Assembly: GCF_000719705.1 (NCBI RefSeq)
Contig: NZ_JOHO01000046.1
Span: 1 to 64,000 of the forward strand
Length of the DNA stretch: 64,000 nt
DNA from: Streptomyces sp. NRRL S-350
GTDB lineage: Bacteria; Actinomycetota; Actinomycetes; Streptomycetales; Streptomycetaceae
Direction: 5' to 3'
The notes below the pieces were generated by a model. The model had not been told where the DNA came from. It did no database searches and saw nothing but the letters and a program-made list of their open reading frames with translations. Below are positions 1 through 8,792 of the stretch, one piece after another; within the stretch, counting starts at the first letter, position 1, and the number at the start of each line of letters is the position of its first letter. A program made the translations under genes and the position numbers.

Positions 1-306
1 TCGTGTTCCCAGCTTATCAGATGTTTTCCGCTCCGTTTCCGGGGCTTCGATCATCCAACTCGCCGGTGTCTTCCGGGGCTTGACGCCCTGTCCGACGTTC
101 CAAACTCTAGCCGATCCCCGCCTCGAAAGGCGAATCCAGCCGCAATCCGATAAAACGCACACGCCACATAAGCGCCGAGCCGCGAATCGGAAATGCCGAC
201 GCGACCCAGCCCGAACCTGGGAAGTGGTGTTTCAGGGGATTGGCTGCCCCGGGACCGTCCACGCAGATGCGTGTCCGGTGCTCCCTGCCAGGCAGCTCGA
301 AGAACA
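1..306. other. Left-edge intergenic stretch, no gene seen
   Basis: This lies downstream of the minus-strand phosphatase gene. The open frames here have no family resemblance and no ribosome binding site that I can see. No strong hairpin stands out. Confidence 0.5.
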
Positions 307-1692
307 CTAGACCTCGGGGAGGGGCGAGTCAAGCTCCGGTTGCGGGCCTCCGGTGCTCTCGTCGGCCGGCAGGTGGAACGCCAGGACGGCGACGTCGTCG
401 TCGTGCTCCGAGGTCACTCCCATGGCTCGCAGCAGTCGGGCGCAGATCACGTCGGGGGTTCCGATGGCACCGGTCAGGGTGCGGGCCAGCAGGTCGAGGC
501 CCTGGTCGATGTCCTCGTCGCGGCGTTCGACCAGGCCGTCCGTGTAGAGGACGCCGGTCGTGCCGGGGAGCAGCCGCAGGGTGTGGGAGACGTGCAGGCC
601 GCCGCCGGTGCCGAGTGGTGGGCCGTTCTGTTCCTCGCTGCGCAGGATGGTGCCGTCGGGGCAGCGCAGCAGCATCGGGAGGTGGCCTGCCGAGGCGTAG
701 GAGAGGGAGCGGCGCTGCGGGTCCCAGACGGCGTAGGTGCAGGTGGCGATCTGGTTGGCGTCGATCTCCATGGCGATGCCGTCGAGCAGGCGCATCACCT
801 CGTGCGGGGGGAGGTCGAGTCGGGCGTAGGCGCGGACGGCCGTGCGCAGCTGGCCCATGACGGCGGCGGCGCGCAAGCCCCGGCCCATGACGTCGCCGAT
901 GACCAGTGCCGTGCGCCCGCCGTCGATGGCGATGACGTCGTACCAGTCGCCGCCGACGGCGGCTTCGGCGCCGCCGGGCTGGTAGGTGGCGGCGACCCTC
1001 AGGTCGGCCGGCTGGTCGAGCTTCTGCGGGAGCAGGCTGCGCTGGAGGGTGACGGCGGCCTCGCGTTGGCGGCGTTCGGCCTCGCGCAGGCGGGCGGCGG
1101 CGAGGACCTGGTCGGTCACCTCGGCGGCGAAGATCAGGACGCCGGTGGGCGGGCCTTCGGCGGGGGCGTCGGTGGTGTCGCCGGGGCCGAGCGGGACGCA
1201 GGAGACGTTGTAGTAGCGGTTGCCGGTGAGGCCCAGGATGCAGCGGGCCTTGACGCTGCGGGGTCGGCCGCCGCGGATGACCTGGTCCATCAGGGGCAGG
1301 ACGCCCATGGTGCCGAGTTCCGGGAGGGCGTCGGCGGCGGGCAGGCCGGTGGGGCGCTCGCCGAAGAGTTCGCGGTAGGCGCGGTTGGCGTAGCCGAGCT
1401 GGTGGAGCGGGCCGTAGGTGACGGCGACCGGGGCGGGGATGCGGTTGAGGACCTCGCGCAGGTTCTGGGGTTTGTGCGGGTCGAAGAGTTCGGCGGTGGT
1501 GGTGGGGCTGGTGGGGTCACGGGGGCCGGGCACGACGATGCCGTCGGTGGAGGGCGTTCCCTCGTCGGTGCCGGGTCCGCGGGGCGGGGCGGCACGCCGG
1601 GGGGCCCCGGTGAGCCGGGCGCTCCAGCGCATGAGGTTCAAACGACGGCTGCTTCCTCGTTTTCCAGGCATATCATCACTTTTTGTGTACAC
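307..1692 (-). CDS. PAS-SpoIIE (PP2C-type) serine/threonine phosphatase
   Basis: A protein phosphatase of the SpoIIE/RsbU type, a class that dephosphorylates anti-anti-sigma proteins in partner-switching control of sigma factors. A PAS-like sensor region covers about residues 80-200, with NRIPAPVAVTYG at its start. A short coiled linker follows (about 200-225), then the PP2C domain (about 235-450). The metal-binding motifs are visible: GGDWYD near 247, GDVMGRG near 266, SAGHLP near 344, YTDGL near 393 and DDDVAV near 431. I see no kinase domain. The start is uncertain: GTG at 1692 has no clear ribosome binding site, and ATG at 1671 or 1632 is possible. No sigma or anti-sigma partner gene is adjacent, so its target is unknown. 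Confidence 0.85.
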   Translation of the reverse strand: MYTKSDDMPGKRGSSRRLNLMRWSARLTGAPRRAAPPRGPGTDEGTPSTDGIVVPGPRDPTSPTTTAELFDPHKPQNLREVLNRIPAPVAVTYGPLHQLGYANRAYRELFGERPTGLPAADALPELGTMGVLPLMDQVIRGGRPRSVKARCILGLTGNRYYNVSCVPLGPGDTTDAPAEGPPTGVLIFAAEVTDQVLAAARLREAERRQREAAVTLQRSLLPQKLDQPADLRVAATYQPGGAEAAVGGDWYDVIAIDGGRTALVIGDVMGRGLRAAAVMGQLRTAVRAYARLDLPPHEVMRLLDGIAMEIDANQIATCTYAVWDPQRRSLSYASAGHLPMLLRCPDGTILRSEEQNGPPLGTGGGLHVSHTLRLLPGTTGVLYTDGLVERRDEDIDQGLDLLARTLTGAIGTPDVICARLLRAMGVTSEHDDDVAVLAFHLPADESTGGPQPELDSPLPEV

Positions 1693-1810
1693 GTCGGCAC
1701 ACGGGGTAATGACCAGGTCGGGCTGATCCTGTCAGGCAGAGGCCCGATTTCGGAAGTCGCACGCCCGGCGTGGCCGTCCGGTCGGCTTCCGGCGCGGCGC
1801 GGTGGGGCGG

Positions 1811-3196
1811 TCATCGGGGAGCATCCGGCCCGGCGTCGGACGGCCGCCCCGGCTTCGGCCCGAACCCGCCTTCGAACGCCGAACGCGGGTGCTCGATCGC
1901 CCCCAGCGAGACCACCTCGCGGGAGAACACGCCACCCAGCACCCAGTCCATCAGCACCCGCACCCGCCGCTCCGCGCTCGGCAGCCGCCGCAGGTGCCGC
2001 GCCCGGTGCAGCCACCAGGCCCGCCGGCCGGTGAGCCTGCGGCCGCGCCGGGTGTGGGCGACGGCCCGGCGCAGGCCGAGCGAGGTCGAGCAGGCGGCCG
2101 GCCCGGGCAGGTACGGGGCCAGGCCGGGCGCGTGCGGTCCGCCGTCCAGCGCGACCGCGAGGTTGCGCGCGAGCAGCTCGGCCTGGGCGAAGGCGTGCTG
2201 GGCGTTGGGTGCGCAGGGGGCACCGTCCGCGTTCGGGTCCGGTACGCCGGCGCAGTCGCCGGCCGCCCAGACGCCGGGCAGGGCACGCCCGTCCGGTCCG
2301 ACGGCCTGCAGGGTGGCGAGACAGCGGACCCGGCCGACGGTGTCCAGCGGCAGGTCGGTGTCGCGCAGCAGCGGGGACGGCCGGACGCCCGCCGTCCAGA
2401 CCAGGGTGCGGGCGCCGAAGCGGCTGCCGTCGGAGAGCGCGACGACCCGGTCGACGGCCGACTCCAAGGTGGTGCGGAGCCGGATGTCGACGCCGCGTTC
2501 ACGCAGCTCGCCGAGCGTGTGCTCGGCGAGTTCGGACGACTCCTCGGCGAGGATCCGCTCCGTCGCCTCGACCAGGACCCAGCGCAGGTCCTCGGCGCGG
2601 ACGTTGTGGTAGCCGCGCACGGCGGCGCGGGCCATGTCCTCCAGTTCCGCGAGCGCGCCGACGCCCGCGTAGCCGGCGCCGACGAAGACGAAGGTGAGCG
2701 CGGCCTGGCGCAGCGCGGGGTCGCGCGTGGCGGAGGCGAGGTCGAGCTGTTCCAGCACGTGGTTGCGCAGGCCCACCGCCTCGCCGACGGTGGAGAAGCC
2801 GAGGCCGTGCTCGGCGAGGCCGGGCACGGGCGCGGTGCGGGAGACCGCGCCGGGGGCCACCACCAGGATGTCGTAGGGCAGTTCGATCGGGGCGGGGGGT
2901 TCGCCCGGGCCCGCGGCATCGGCCAGGGCGCGGCGGGCGGCGTGTTCGATCCCGGTGATCCGGGCGGTGAGCACCCGGCAGTCCGGCAGGACCCGGCGCA
3001 GCGGGACGACCACGTGTCTCGGGTCGATCGAGCCGGCCGCGACCTCCGCCAGCAGCGGGTGGTAGGTGAAGTAGGCGTGGGGCTCGACGACGGTGATCTC
3101 CACCTCGCCGCGACGCAGCCGCTCCCGCAGGCCCCGTTGGAGGTGGAGCGCGGTGGCCGTCCCGGCGCAGCCGCCGCCGACGATCAGGATCCTGAT
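1811..3196 (-). CDS. Type II NADH dehydrogenase (NDH-2-like FAD oxidoreductase)
   Basis: A single-subunit, non-proton-pumping NADH:quinone oxidoreductase of the pyridine nucleotide-disulfide family. It would pass electrons from NADH through FAD to menaquinone at the membrane. The N-terminal FAD dinucleotide fold reads RILIVGGGCAG, the NADH-binding fold is FVFVGAGYAGVG, and the second FAD motif is VWAAGDCAGV. The C-terminal region is short, with no obvious membrane helix. The frame has no ATG, GTG or TTG upstream of the Rossmann motif. A good Shine-Dalgarno GGAGG at 3207-3203 lies 6 bases before an ATC at 3196, so I place the start there. The first ATG (3103) would delete the FAD motif. Homologues typically begin a few residues before this motif. 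Confidence 0.75.
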   Translation of the reverse strand: MRILIVGGGCAGTATALHLQRGLRERLRRGEVEITVVEPHAYFTYHPLLAEVAAGSIDPRHVVVPLRRVLPDCRVLTARITGIEHAARRALADAAGPGEPPAPIELPYDILVVAPGAVSRTAPVPGLAEHGLGFSTVGEAVGLRNHVLEQLDLASATRDPALRQAALTFVFVGAGYAGVGALAELEDMARAAVRGYHNVRAEDLRWVLVEATERILAEESSELAEHTLGELRERGVDIRLRTTLESAVDRVVALSDGSRFGARTLVWTAGVRPSPLLRDTDLPLDTVGRVRCLATLQAVGPDGRALPGVWAAGDCAGVPDPNADGAPCAPNAQHAFAQAELLARNLAVALDGGPHAPGLAPYLPGPAACSTSLGLRRAVAHTRRGRRLTGRRAWWLHRARHLRRLPSAERRVRVLMDWVLGGVFSREVVSLGAIEHPRSAFEGGFGPKPGRPSDAGPDAPR

Positions 3197-3734
3197 GGTG
3201 CACCTCCTGCCGGTGTGACGTTTCGTCCCGGCCCCGCGGCCGGGGCCGTCCCCCCATCACGCCCCCCTATGAAGGACCGGCGGGGGTGGTCTTGTCCACA
3301 GTCCGTACGGTGCGGGTTGCCACGCGAGTGACGGTCGTGGCCAGTTGTGCTCGCCGGGCGACTTTCTGACGCACTTTCGGACGCGAAGAGCCGTGAACTA
3401 TGGTCGGATTGTGTGCCGGAGCGGCTGTCGCCATGACAACCGGCGGCGACGCACCGTGGAGCGGCCACTACGGCCAGTTCCAGCGTTGGCGTGTGAACCC
3501 GACTGGGGCACGGTCATCCGGGGAAGGTTGGTCCCGGACAGGGCCCCGGACGGAGCCGACGCGCCGAGCCGGAGGTGGACCCGGCCCGGCGGCACGAACC
3601 GTGGTCACCGGAACGGGACGGGCGGCACGAACGATGCTTCACCAGGTCACTTCTGACGGGCTGAGCTGCACCGGGGGGTGCGGGGGCGGGCGACGACAGG
3701 GTCCGGATTCGGGCGCCTGCGGGGGAGAGTTGGG
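3197..3734. other. Divergent intergenic region without a supported gene
   Basis: This lies between the minus-strand NDH-2 gene and the plus-strand TetR gene. It should hold both promoters. The short open frames across it look like shadow frames. I could not identify convincing -35/-10 pairs or a TetR palindrome. Confidence 0.4.
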
Positions 3735-4625
3735 ATGATGGAACAGGAGCAGGTGTTGGGGCGGGCGGGTGCGGCGCAGGCCGGCCCGGGCATGGTGCCC
3801 GAGCAACGCGGCCCGGTGAGCCTGCCCACGCAGGCCGGGACGGTGCAGGCCGGAATGTTCCAGGCCGCCGCCGCGTACCGGGCCGAGCCGGTGCAGGCCG
3901 CCGCGCCGGCGCCCGGGGCTCGGCTGCGGGTGGACGCCCGGCGGAACCTGGAGAGCGTGCTGCGGGCGGCCCGCGAGGTCTTCGGCGAATTCGGCTACGG
4001 CGCGCCGATGGAGGAGGTCGCGCGCCGGGCCGGTGTCGGGGTCGGCACGGTGTACCGGCGCTTCCCGAGCAAGGAGGTGCTGGTCCAGCGGATCGCCGCC
4101 GAGGAGGTGGCGTGGCTGACCGCGCAGGCGCGCGAGTCGCTGTACGGCGGTGACGGCGCCTGGGAGGCGCTGGCGGGCTACCTGGCCCGGGCCGTGAGCA
4201 GCGGCGCCGGACGGCTGTTGCCCCCGGAGGCGTTCCGGTACGCGGAGGAGTTGGGGCGGGTGCCCGAGCAGCGGGCCTCGGAGCCGCCCGCCGCGGCCCG
4301 CTTCGACCTGCGCGGCGAGGAGAACCGCGTCGGCTCGGCGGGCGAACCGTCGGCCGCCGATGCCGATCCGCGGCTGTTGCTGCAGTTGCTGGCCGCGCTG
4401 GTGGCGCGGGCCGGCGCGGCGGGCGAACTGCGGTCGGGCGTCACGGTGTCGGACGTGGTGCTGGTGTTGACCGCGTCGGTGCCGGTGCACGCGGGCCGGC
4501 CGTCGGTGTCGACGCCGGCGACGGGCGGTTTCTCGCCGGTCTCTCCGCAGCCGGACGGTCAGTCGGTCGCCGGGCCGTCGGACCGGCTGCTGCAGATCCT
4601 GCTGGACGGCCTGCGGGTGCGCTGA
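3735..4625 (+). CDS. TetR/AcrR-family transcriptional regulator
   Basis: A one-component DNA-binding repressor-type protein of 296 residues. The TetR helix-turn-helix is clear: residues about 85-125 contain AAREVFGEFGYGAPMEEVA and GVGVGTVYRRFPSKEVLV. It is preceded by an unusual low-complexity N-terminal extension of about 70 residues, rich in Ala, Gln and Pro. The ligand-binding C-terminal half is not assignable to a ligand class. The start is the first of two adjacent ATGs, with GGGGGAGAG upstream at suitable spacing. An extended start at 3678 is open but has no better ribosome site. The target genes are unknown. The neighbouring sigma factor gene lies 336 bp downstream on the same strand. 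Confidence 0.85.
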   Translation: MMEQEQVLGRAGAAQAGPGMVPEQRGPVSLPTQAGTVQAGMFQAAAAYRAEPVQAAAPAPGARLRVDARRNLESVLRAAREVFGEFGYGAPMEEVARRAGVGVGTVYRRFPSKEVLVQRIAAEEVAWLTAQARESLYGGDGAWEALAGYLARAVSSGAGRLLPPEAFRYAEELGRVPEQRASEPPAAARFDLRGEENRVGSAGEPSAADADPRLLLQLLAALVARAGAAGELRSGVTVSDVVLVLTASVPVHAGRPSVSTPATGGFSPVSPQPDGQSVAGPSDRLLQILLDGLRVR

Positions 4626-4961
4626 CGCCCGGCGGAGGGCGCGGTCGCCGCGCTTGACGGGCAGGGAGTCGGGCTGAACACCGGCGCGCGACTCAGGAGC
4701 GCGCGCCGGGCGCGGGCGCCGCCCGGGCCGCCGCCGTGCGCTGGACGAACACATCCGCGACGGCCCCTCGGAAGAGTGGGGAACGGCCGGTCCGGCTACC
4801 GCCCGTCCCTGCGCTATGCCATCCTTTGCCCGTGGTTGGAGCCAATGTCCCGATGCGCGCCCTTCGCGCGCCGTCGGCGCCGTACGCCGGAGAACCGTGC
4901 GCCTACGCACTCCCGCGCGCCCTGCCACGGTACGGGGCTGTCGTGGAATCTGGGGTCCGTT
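4626..4961. other. Intergenic region upstream of the ECF sigma gene
   Basis: It follows the TetR gene and precedes the sigma factor gene. The open frame that runs through it in phase with the sigma gene lacks a ribosome binding site and family similarity. I see no convincing promoter or terminator. Confidence 0.35.
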
Positions 4962-7319
4962 GTGAGCGCCGAGGAACAGAACGACTACGGGTACGGACTG
5001 GACTTCGGGGGGCTCTCCGGTAGTACCGCCGAAGGGTCCGCCGCGGGCCCGAGCGGAGTCGGCGGGGCTGGTGGGGCTGGTGGGGTCGGCGAGGCCGGCG
5101 CGGTCGGCGGGCCGGCCCAAGTGCCGGGCGCCGCAACCGGTCCGGCCGCCGGACACGTGCCCGACCAGGCCGGGGTGCCCGGTCGCGAGTCGTTCTCCGC
5201 CTCCTCCGCGCTGCCCCCCGGCCGGGTGCCCGGCCAGGCCCCGGCGGGCCGGGGCGGCGTCACCCCCGAGGCGTTCGTCAACGAGGCGTTCGTCAACGAG
5301 TCGTTCGCCGGCGAGCCGTTCGTCAGCGAGCCGTTCGCCGGTGACCGGCCGACGCGTCCGACCGTGCCCGCCCCCGCCGACCCGGTGGACGGCGAGCGCC
5401 CCGCCTCCGACGCCGAGTTGACCGCCCGGGCGCGGGCCGGCGACGACACCGCGTACGAGGAGATCTACCGCCGGCACGCCGACTCGGTGCGCCGCTACGC
5501 GCGGACCTGCTGCCGGGACAACTTCACCGCCGAAGACCTCGCGGGTGAGGTCTTCGCCCGCACCCTGCAAGCGCTGAGGGCGGGCAAGGGCCCCGAGTTC
5601 GCCGTCCGCGCGTACCTGCTGACCGCCGTGCGCAACGTCGCCGCCGCCTGGCACCGCAGCGAGCGGCGCGAACAACTCGTGGACGACTTCAGCGTGTTCG
5701 CGCAGACCTCCGCCGCCGTCGTCGACTTCGACCTGGCCGACCCGGGCGCCGACGCGTGGGCGATGGCGATGGCCGACCAGCGGATGGTCATGCAGGCCTA
5801 CGCCGAACTGCCCGAGGACGACCGGGTGGTGCTCTGGCACACCGAGGTCGAGCGGGAGTCCCCCAAGACCGTCGCGGTGATGCTCGGCAAGACCGCCAAC
5901 GCCACCGCCGTCCAAGCCCACCGGGCCCGCGACCGGCTCGCCGCCGCGTTCCTGCAGGCGCACGTCTCCGGCAGCCAGGACAGCGCGTGCGAGGCGTACG
6001 CCACCCGGCTCGGGGCGTACGCGCGCGGCTCGCTGCGCAAGCGGGCCTCGGCGGACGTCGGACGGCACCTCAAGGAGTGCGACCGCTGCACGGCGGCCTG
6101 TCTGGAACTGACCGAGATCAACACCGGTCTGCGCGCGCTGCTGCCCGGTGGCGTGCTCGTCTGGATCGGAGTCGGCGGGTTCGGCGCCGCCGCGGCCGCC
6201 GTGGGCGGTGTCGCCGCCGTCGGCGGCGCTGCGGCGGGGACGGCGGCGGCAACCGCCGGGTCCTCGGGCGCGGCCGGGGCGGCCGGGGCCGGCGCGGCCT
6301 CCGGGGCGGCGTCCGGTGGGGGCGGCGCCGCTGCCGCCGCCGGCGAAGGGCTGGGCACCGCGGCCAAGGCCGGAATCGCCGCCGCCGTCGCGGTCGCCGC
6401 GGCCGCCGTCGCCGCGTACGCGCTCACCGGCTCGCCCGAGCCGAAGGCCCCGGTGGCCGCTCCCCCCGTCACCAGCGCACCCGCCGTCCCGGCCCCGGCG
6501 ACCCGGATGCCCGCTCCCGCGGCCGTCCCGGCCCCGGCGCCGAGCAGCGCCGGGCCCGCCCCGGATCGGCCGGCGCCCAACCCCCCGGCCAAGCCGTCCC
6601 CCAAGCCCGCCCAGGCGCCGCCCGCCACCCGGGCGCCGCAGCCCCCGGCGCCCGCACCGAGCCGCCAGTCGGCCCCGAAACCGACGAGCGCGCCGCCGGT
6701 CGTGCACGTGCCGACGCCTCCACCGCTGCCGACGCTCCCACCGCTCCCCCCGCTGCCGACCCTGCCTACGCTGCCTACGCTGCCGACGCCCCAGGTGCCC
6801 GTCGTCCCGACGCCCACCCTGCCGCCGCTGCCCACCCCGACCGTCACCCGGCCCGCACCGCCCGCACCCACCGACTTCTGGGCCGACTCACTGCCCGTGC
6901 TCAAGCCCGGCCACAACCGGGTGCCGCCGCCCGGGCCGAGCATCCGGCGGCAGGGCAGCGACGACTTCCGGCAGCGCGACTACGCCTGGATCGGCGGCGA
7001 CCGCCACGCGCACGCCCTCACGGTGCACGCCCCGGCCACCACCCTCGTCGACCTCAACCGCAGCTGTACGTCCTTCGACGCGGTCGCCGGGGTGGACGAC
7101 GCCACGCCCTCGCCGGGCGGGGTGGTCTTCTCCGTCCAGGGCGGCGACGGCCGCACGCTGTGGCGCTCCCGGACGCTCACCGCCGGCGACGCCGCGGTGC
7201 CGGTGCACGTGCCGCTGGCCGGGCACGAGTCGATCCGGCTGGTGGTCACGCCGGTGCAGGGGATCCGCCCGGGGCCGACCGTCGCGGACTGGGCCGAGGC
7301 CCGCTTCAGGTGCTCCTGA
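4962..7319 (+). CDS. ECF sigma factor fused to zinc-binding anti-sigma-like domain, membrane segment and extracytoplasmic tail
   Basis: A 785-residue multidomain sigma-70 family protein. The N-terminal 150 residues are low complexity with five F[VA][NSG]E-type repeats (5272-5345). Region 2 spans about residues 159-235 (YEEIYRRHADSVRRYARTCC, AEDLAGEVFARTLQAL). Region 4 spans about 270-335 (YAELPEDDRVVLWHTEVE, KTANATAVQAHRARDRLA). Next comes an anti-sigma-like HLKECDRC motif (His369, Cys373, Cys376), an Ala/Gly-rich hydrophobic stretch at about 395-430 and a stronger membrane helix at about 467-488. A Pro-rich linker with PPLPTLPTLP repeats leads to a C-terminal domain of about 140 residues, probably outside the membrane. 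ECF families with fused anti-sigma-like domains are known in actinobacteria. GTG 4962 is chosen because the protein-like sequence VSAEEQNDYG begins there. Confidence 0.8.
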   Translation: MSAEEQNDYGYGLDFGGLSGSTAEGSAAGPSGVGGAGGAGGVGEAGAVGGPAQVPGAATGPAAGHVPDQAGVPGRESFSASSALPPGRVPGQAPAGRGGVTPEAFVNEAFVNESFAGEPFVSEPFAGDRPTRPTVPAPADPVDGERPASDAELTARARAGDDTAYEEIYRRHADSVRRYARTCCRDNFTAEDLAGEVFARTLQALRAGKGPEFAVRAYLLTAVRNVAAAWHRSERREQLVDDFSVFAQTSAAVVDFDLADPGADAWAMAMADQRMVMQAYAELPEDDRVVLWHTEVERESPKTVAVMLGKTANATAVQAHRARDRLAAAFLQAHVSGSQDSACEAYATRLGAYARGSLRKRASADVGRHLKECDRCTAACLELTEINTGLRALLPGGVLVWIGVGGFGAAAAAVGGVAAVGGAAAGTAAATAGSSGAAGAAGAGAASGAASGGGGAAAAAGEGLGTAAKAGIAAAVAVAAAAVAAYALTGSPEPKAPVAAPPVTSAPAVPAPATRMPAPAAVPAPAPSSAGPAPDRPAPNPPAKPSPKPAQAPPATRAPQPPAPAPSRQSAPKPTSAPPVVHVPTPPPLPTLPPLPPLPTLPTLPTLPTPQVPVVPTPTLPPLPTPTVTRPAPPAPTDFWADSLPVLKPGHNRVPPPGPSIRRQGSDDFRQRDYAWIGGDRHAHALTVHAPATTLVDLNRSCTSFDAVAGVDDATPSPGGVVFSVQGGDGRTLWRSRTLTAGDAAVPVHVPLAGHESIRLVVTPVQGIRPGPTVADWAEARFRCS

Positions 7320-7371
7320 AACGGGCCCCGGGCCGCCGGTGGCCGCCGGCGCGGCGGGCAGCCGGAGGGGG

Positions 7372-8046
7372 TCAGATCGCGCAGGCGCCGTCCGCGCAGG
7401 CCTCCCCGGCCGGGGCGATCTGCACCGGCGCGGGCCGGCGCTCGCCGATCTCGGCGGCGACCTGGTCGAGCACCTTGCGGAAGGTCTCCGCCTCCTGGCC
7501 GCCCTGGACCGCCCACTTGCCCTCGAACACGAAGGTCGGCACGGCGGTGATGCCCAGCTCGCGGCCTACGGCCAGCTGGGCACGGACCTCGGCGGCGCCC
7601 TCGTCGCCCGCCAGGTAGGCCGTCACCCGCTCCCGGTCCAGGCCGGCCGACACGGCGACGTCGGTCAGCGCGGCGCGGTCGCCGACGTCGACGCCGTCGG
7701 TGAAGTGCGCAGCGAGCAGCGCCTCCTTCAGCTGCCCCTGGACGGCCGGGCCGTACTCGGCCTCGGCGAGGTGCAGCAGGCGGTGGCCCAGGAAGGTGTT
7801 GGCGTGCAGGGCGGCGTCGAAGTCGTACGTGATGCCCTCGGCGCGGCCCAGCTCGGCGACCTGCGCGTCCATCGCCACGGACTGCGGGCCGTAGCGCTCG
7901 GCCAGCCAGGCGCGGTGCGGGCTCGCCGTCGCGGGGGCGTCCGGGACCAGCTGGTACGGGCGGTAGACGACCTCGACCTGTTCCCTGCCCGGGAAGTCCG
8001 CCAGGGCCTGCTCGAAGCGGCGCTTGCCGATGTAGCACCAGGGGCA
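7372..8046 (-). pseudogene. frnE/dsbA-family oxidoreductase, 3' part cut off by prophage integration
   Basis: A thioredoxin-fold DsbA-family oxidoreductase (FrnE-like) lacking its start. The fragment begins at the first Cys of CPWCYIGKRRFEQAL and runs to the stop. It carries FEGKWAVQGGQ near the C-terminus, as in FrnE proteins. Upstream of the Cys codon the frame continues into phage DNA and meets an amber stop at 8130-8128 with only a CTG between, so no normal start is available. ATG 7878 could give only a truncated product. The missing first ten codons (MKVEIWSDIA) lie at 47898 across the prophage. Joining them restores a 234-residue protein, the usual family length. The gene is therefore split by integration and not decayed. 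Confidence 0.9.
8037..8046. repeat. attL core, 10-bp direct repeat with attR
   Basis: ACCAGGGGCA here is repeated at 47859-47868. The putative crossover dinucleotide is CA (plus strand) at 8045-8046. Host frnE sequence lies to the left and phage sequence to the right. The phage arm to the right matches the phage arm at attR as an inverted repeat. Confidence 0.85.
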
Positions 8047-8085
8047 CCCCTGGTAGAAGGAAGCAACATCTTGTGGGTCAAACGG

Positions 8086-8116
8086 AGCCCCGCCCAGGAT
8101 CGGCCCGGACGGGGCT
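8086..8116 (-). terminator. GC-rich hairpin, phage terminator family
   Basis: AGCCCCG and CGGGGCT arms flank a short GC loop. The same design (AGCCCCGCCC...CGGACGGGGCT) recurs at 9373, 25755, 26031 and 46009. It lies directly after the small gene ending at 8128 and just inside attL. Confidence 0.6.
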
Positions 8117-8127
8117 GTGACGTGCGG

Positions 8128-8274
8128 CTAGCGGGACTGCGGGGCGCAGGGGGTCCGGCACGCCCATCGGACGTACGGCGGGGCGCTCACGCGGTCCACG
8201 ATGCCGACCACCTTGCCGTCAGCCGTCTTCGTGCCGCAGACGCAGCACCGGTAGGCCTTCGCGTCGTCTGCCAT
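8128..8274 (-). CDS. Small Cys-rich zinc-ribbon-like phage protein
   Basis: A 48-residue protein (MADDAKAYRCCVCGTKTADG to CRTPCAPQSR). Cys10, Cys11 and Cys13 near the start and two Cys in the CRTPC segment suggest a small metal-binding knuckle. Its ATG overlaps the TGA of the upstream gene (ATGA), which implies translational coupling. Its amber stop is in the same frame as the frnE fragment downstream. I do not recognise a family. Confidence 0.55.
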   Translation of the reverse strand: MADDAKAYRCCVCGTKTADGKVVGIVDRVSAPPYVRWACRTPCAPQSR

Positions 8275-8630
8275 CACGCACCCGCCCCGGTGAGCACGCG
8301 GTCAGCCGTGGTCACGTCGCCCAACCAGTGAGCCGGGTCGGGCAGTCCGAGATGGGTCGCGAACAGGATGACCTCATCTTCCGTGCAGTACGGCCTGACG
8401 AGTTCGTTGTCTTCCCCGTTCAGCGGCTCTCGCCAGTCCACGGGGGTGTAGGCGTGCTTTGGGATCTTCCAGAACCCGGCGTCGCCCGGCTTCGGTGCGG
8501 GGGTCGGTGCGGCGGGTACGGGGACGGGCTTGGGCTTGGGGTTCATGTGCACGGGCAGGTACAGCGCGGCGGCGCCGGCAGCGATGATCGCCGCCCATGA
8601 GGCGTACACCCAGACGATAAAGTGGTTCAT
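8274..8630 (-). CDS. Small membrane-anchored hypothetical protein
   Basis: 118 residues with one N-terminal membrane helix (about residues 5-26, VWVYASWAAIIAAGAAALYL). A Lys/Pro/Ala-rich linker (about 29-48) and a soluble C-terminal part with DNELVRPYC follow. GGAGG lies 8 bases before the ATG. The gene is divergent from the GntR gene at 8793, and the operator-like repeats between them suggest common control. Function unknown. Confidence 0.65.
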   Translation of the reverse strand: MNHFIVWVYASWAAIIAAGAAALYLPVHMNPKPKPVPVPAAPTPAPKPGDAGFWKIPKHAYTPVDWREPLNGEDNELVRPYCTEDEVILFATHLGLPDPAHWLGDVTTADRVLTGAGA

Positions 8631-8724
8631 GTCGGAGCCCTCCAGAGGCTTCGGTCATGCCCCGGGACCGTTGGCGCGGTCGCCGGGGTTCTCTGTTGTT
8701 GTGGGGTTGACGGTACCGACAGCC

Positions 8725-8783
8725 TGTCTAAGTTGTCTACACGTCCACATGTCTAAGTAGCCTAAGGATCGGCCAGTGTCTAC
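8725..8783. promoter_or_regulatory. Repeated TGTCTA motifs, possible GntR operator
   Basis: TGTCTAAG occurs at 8725-8732 and 8750-8757, and TGTCTAC at 8734-8740 and 8777-8783. All lie in the divergent gap between the membrane-protein gene and the GntR gene. Such clusters fit an autoregulatory operator. The last copy is 9 bases before the GntR start codon. This is inference from position and repetition only. Confidence 0.45.
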
Positions 8784-8792
8784 CCTTCTGGC

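Noticed and set aside
3639..6707. 1022-codon minus-strand frame
   Set aside because: Antisense to the TetR and sigma factor genes, Arg/Gly-rich, no motifs. A GC-bias artefact.
7372..7878. Functional short DsbA protein starting at ATG 7878
   Set aside because: It would lack the CPWC active site. The frame and attachment-site evidence show it is the remainder of a split gene.
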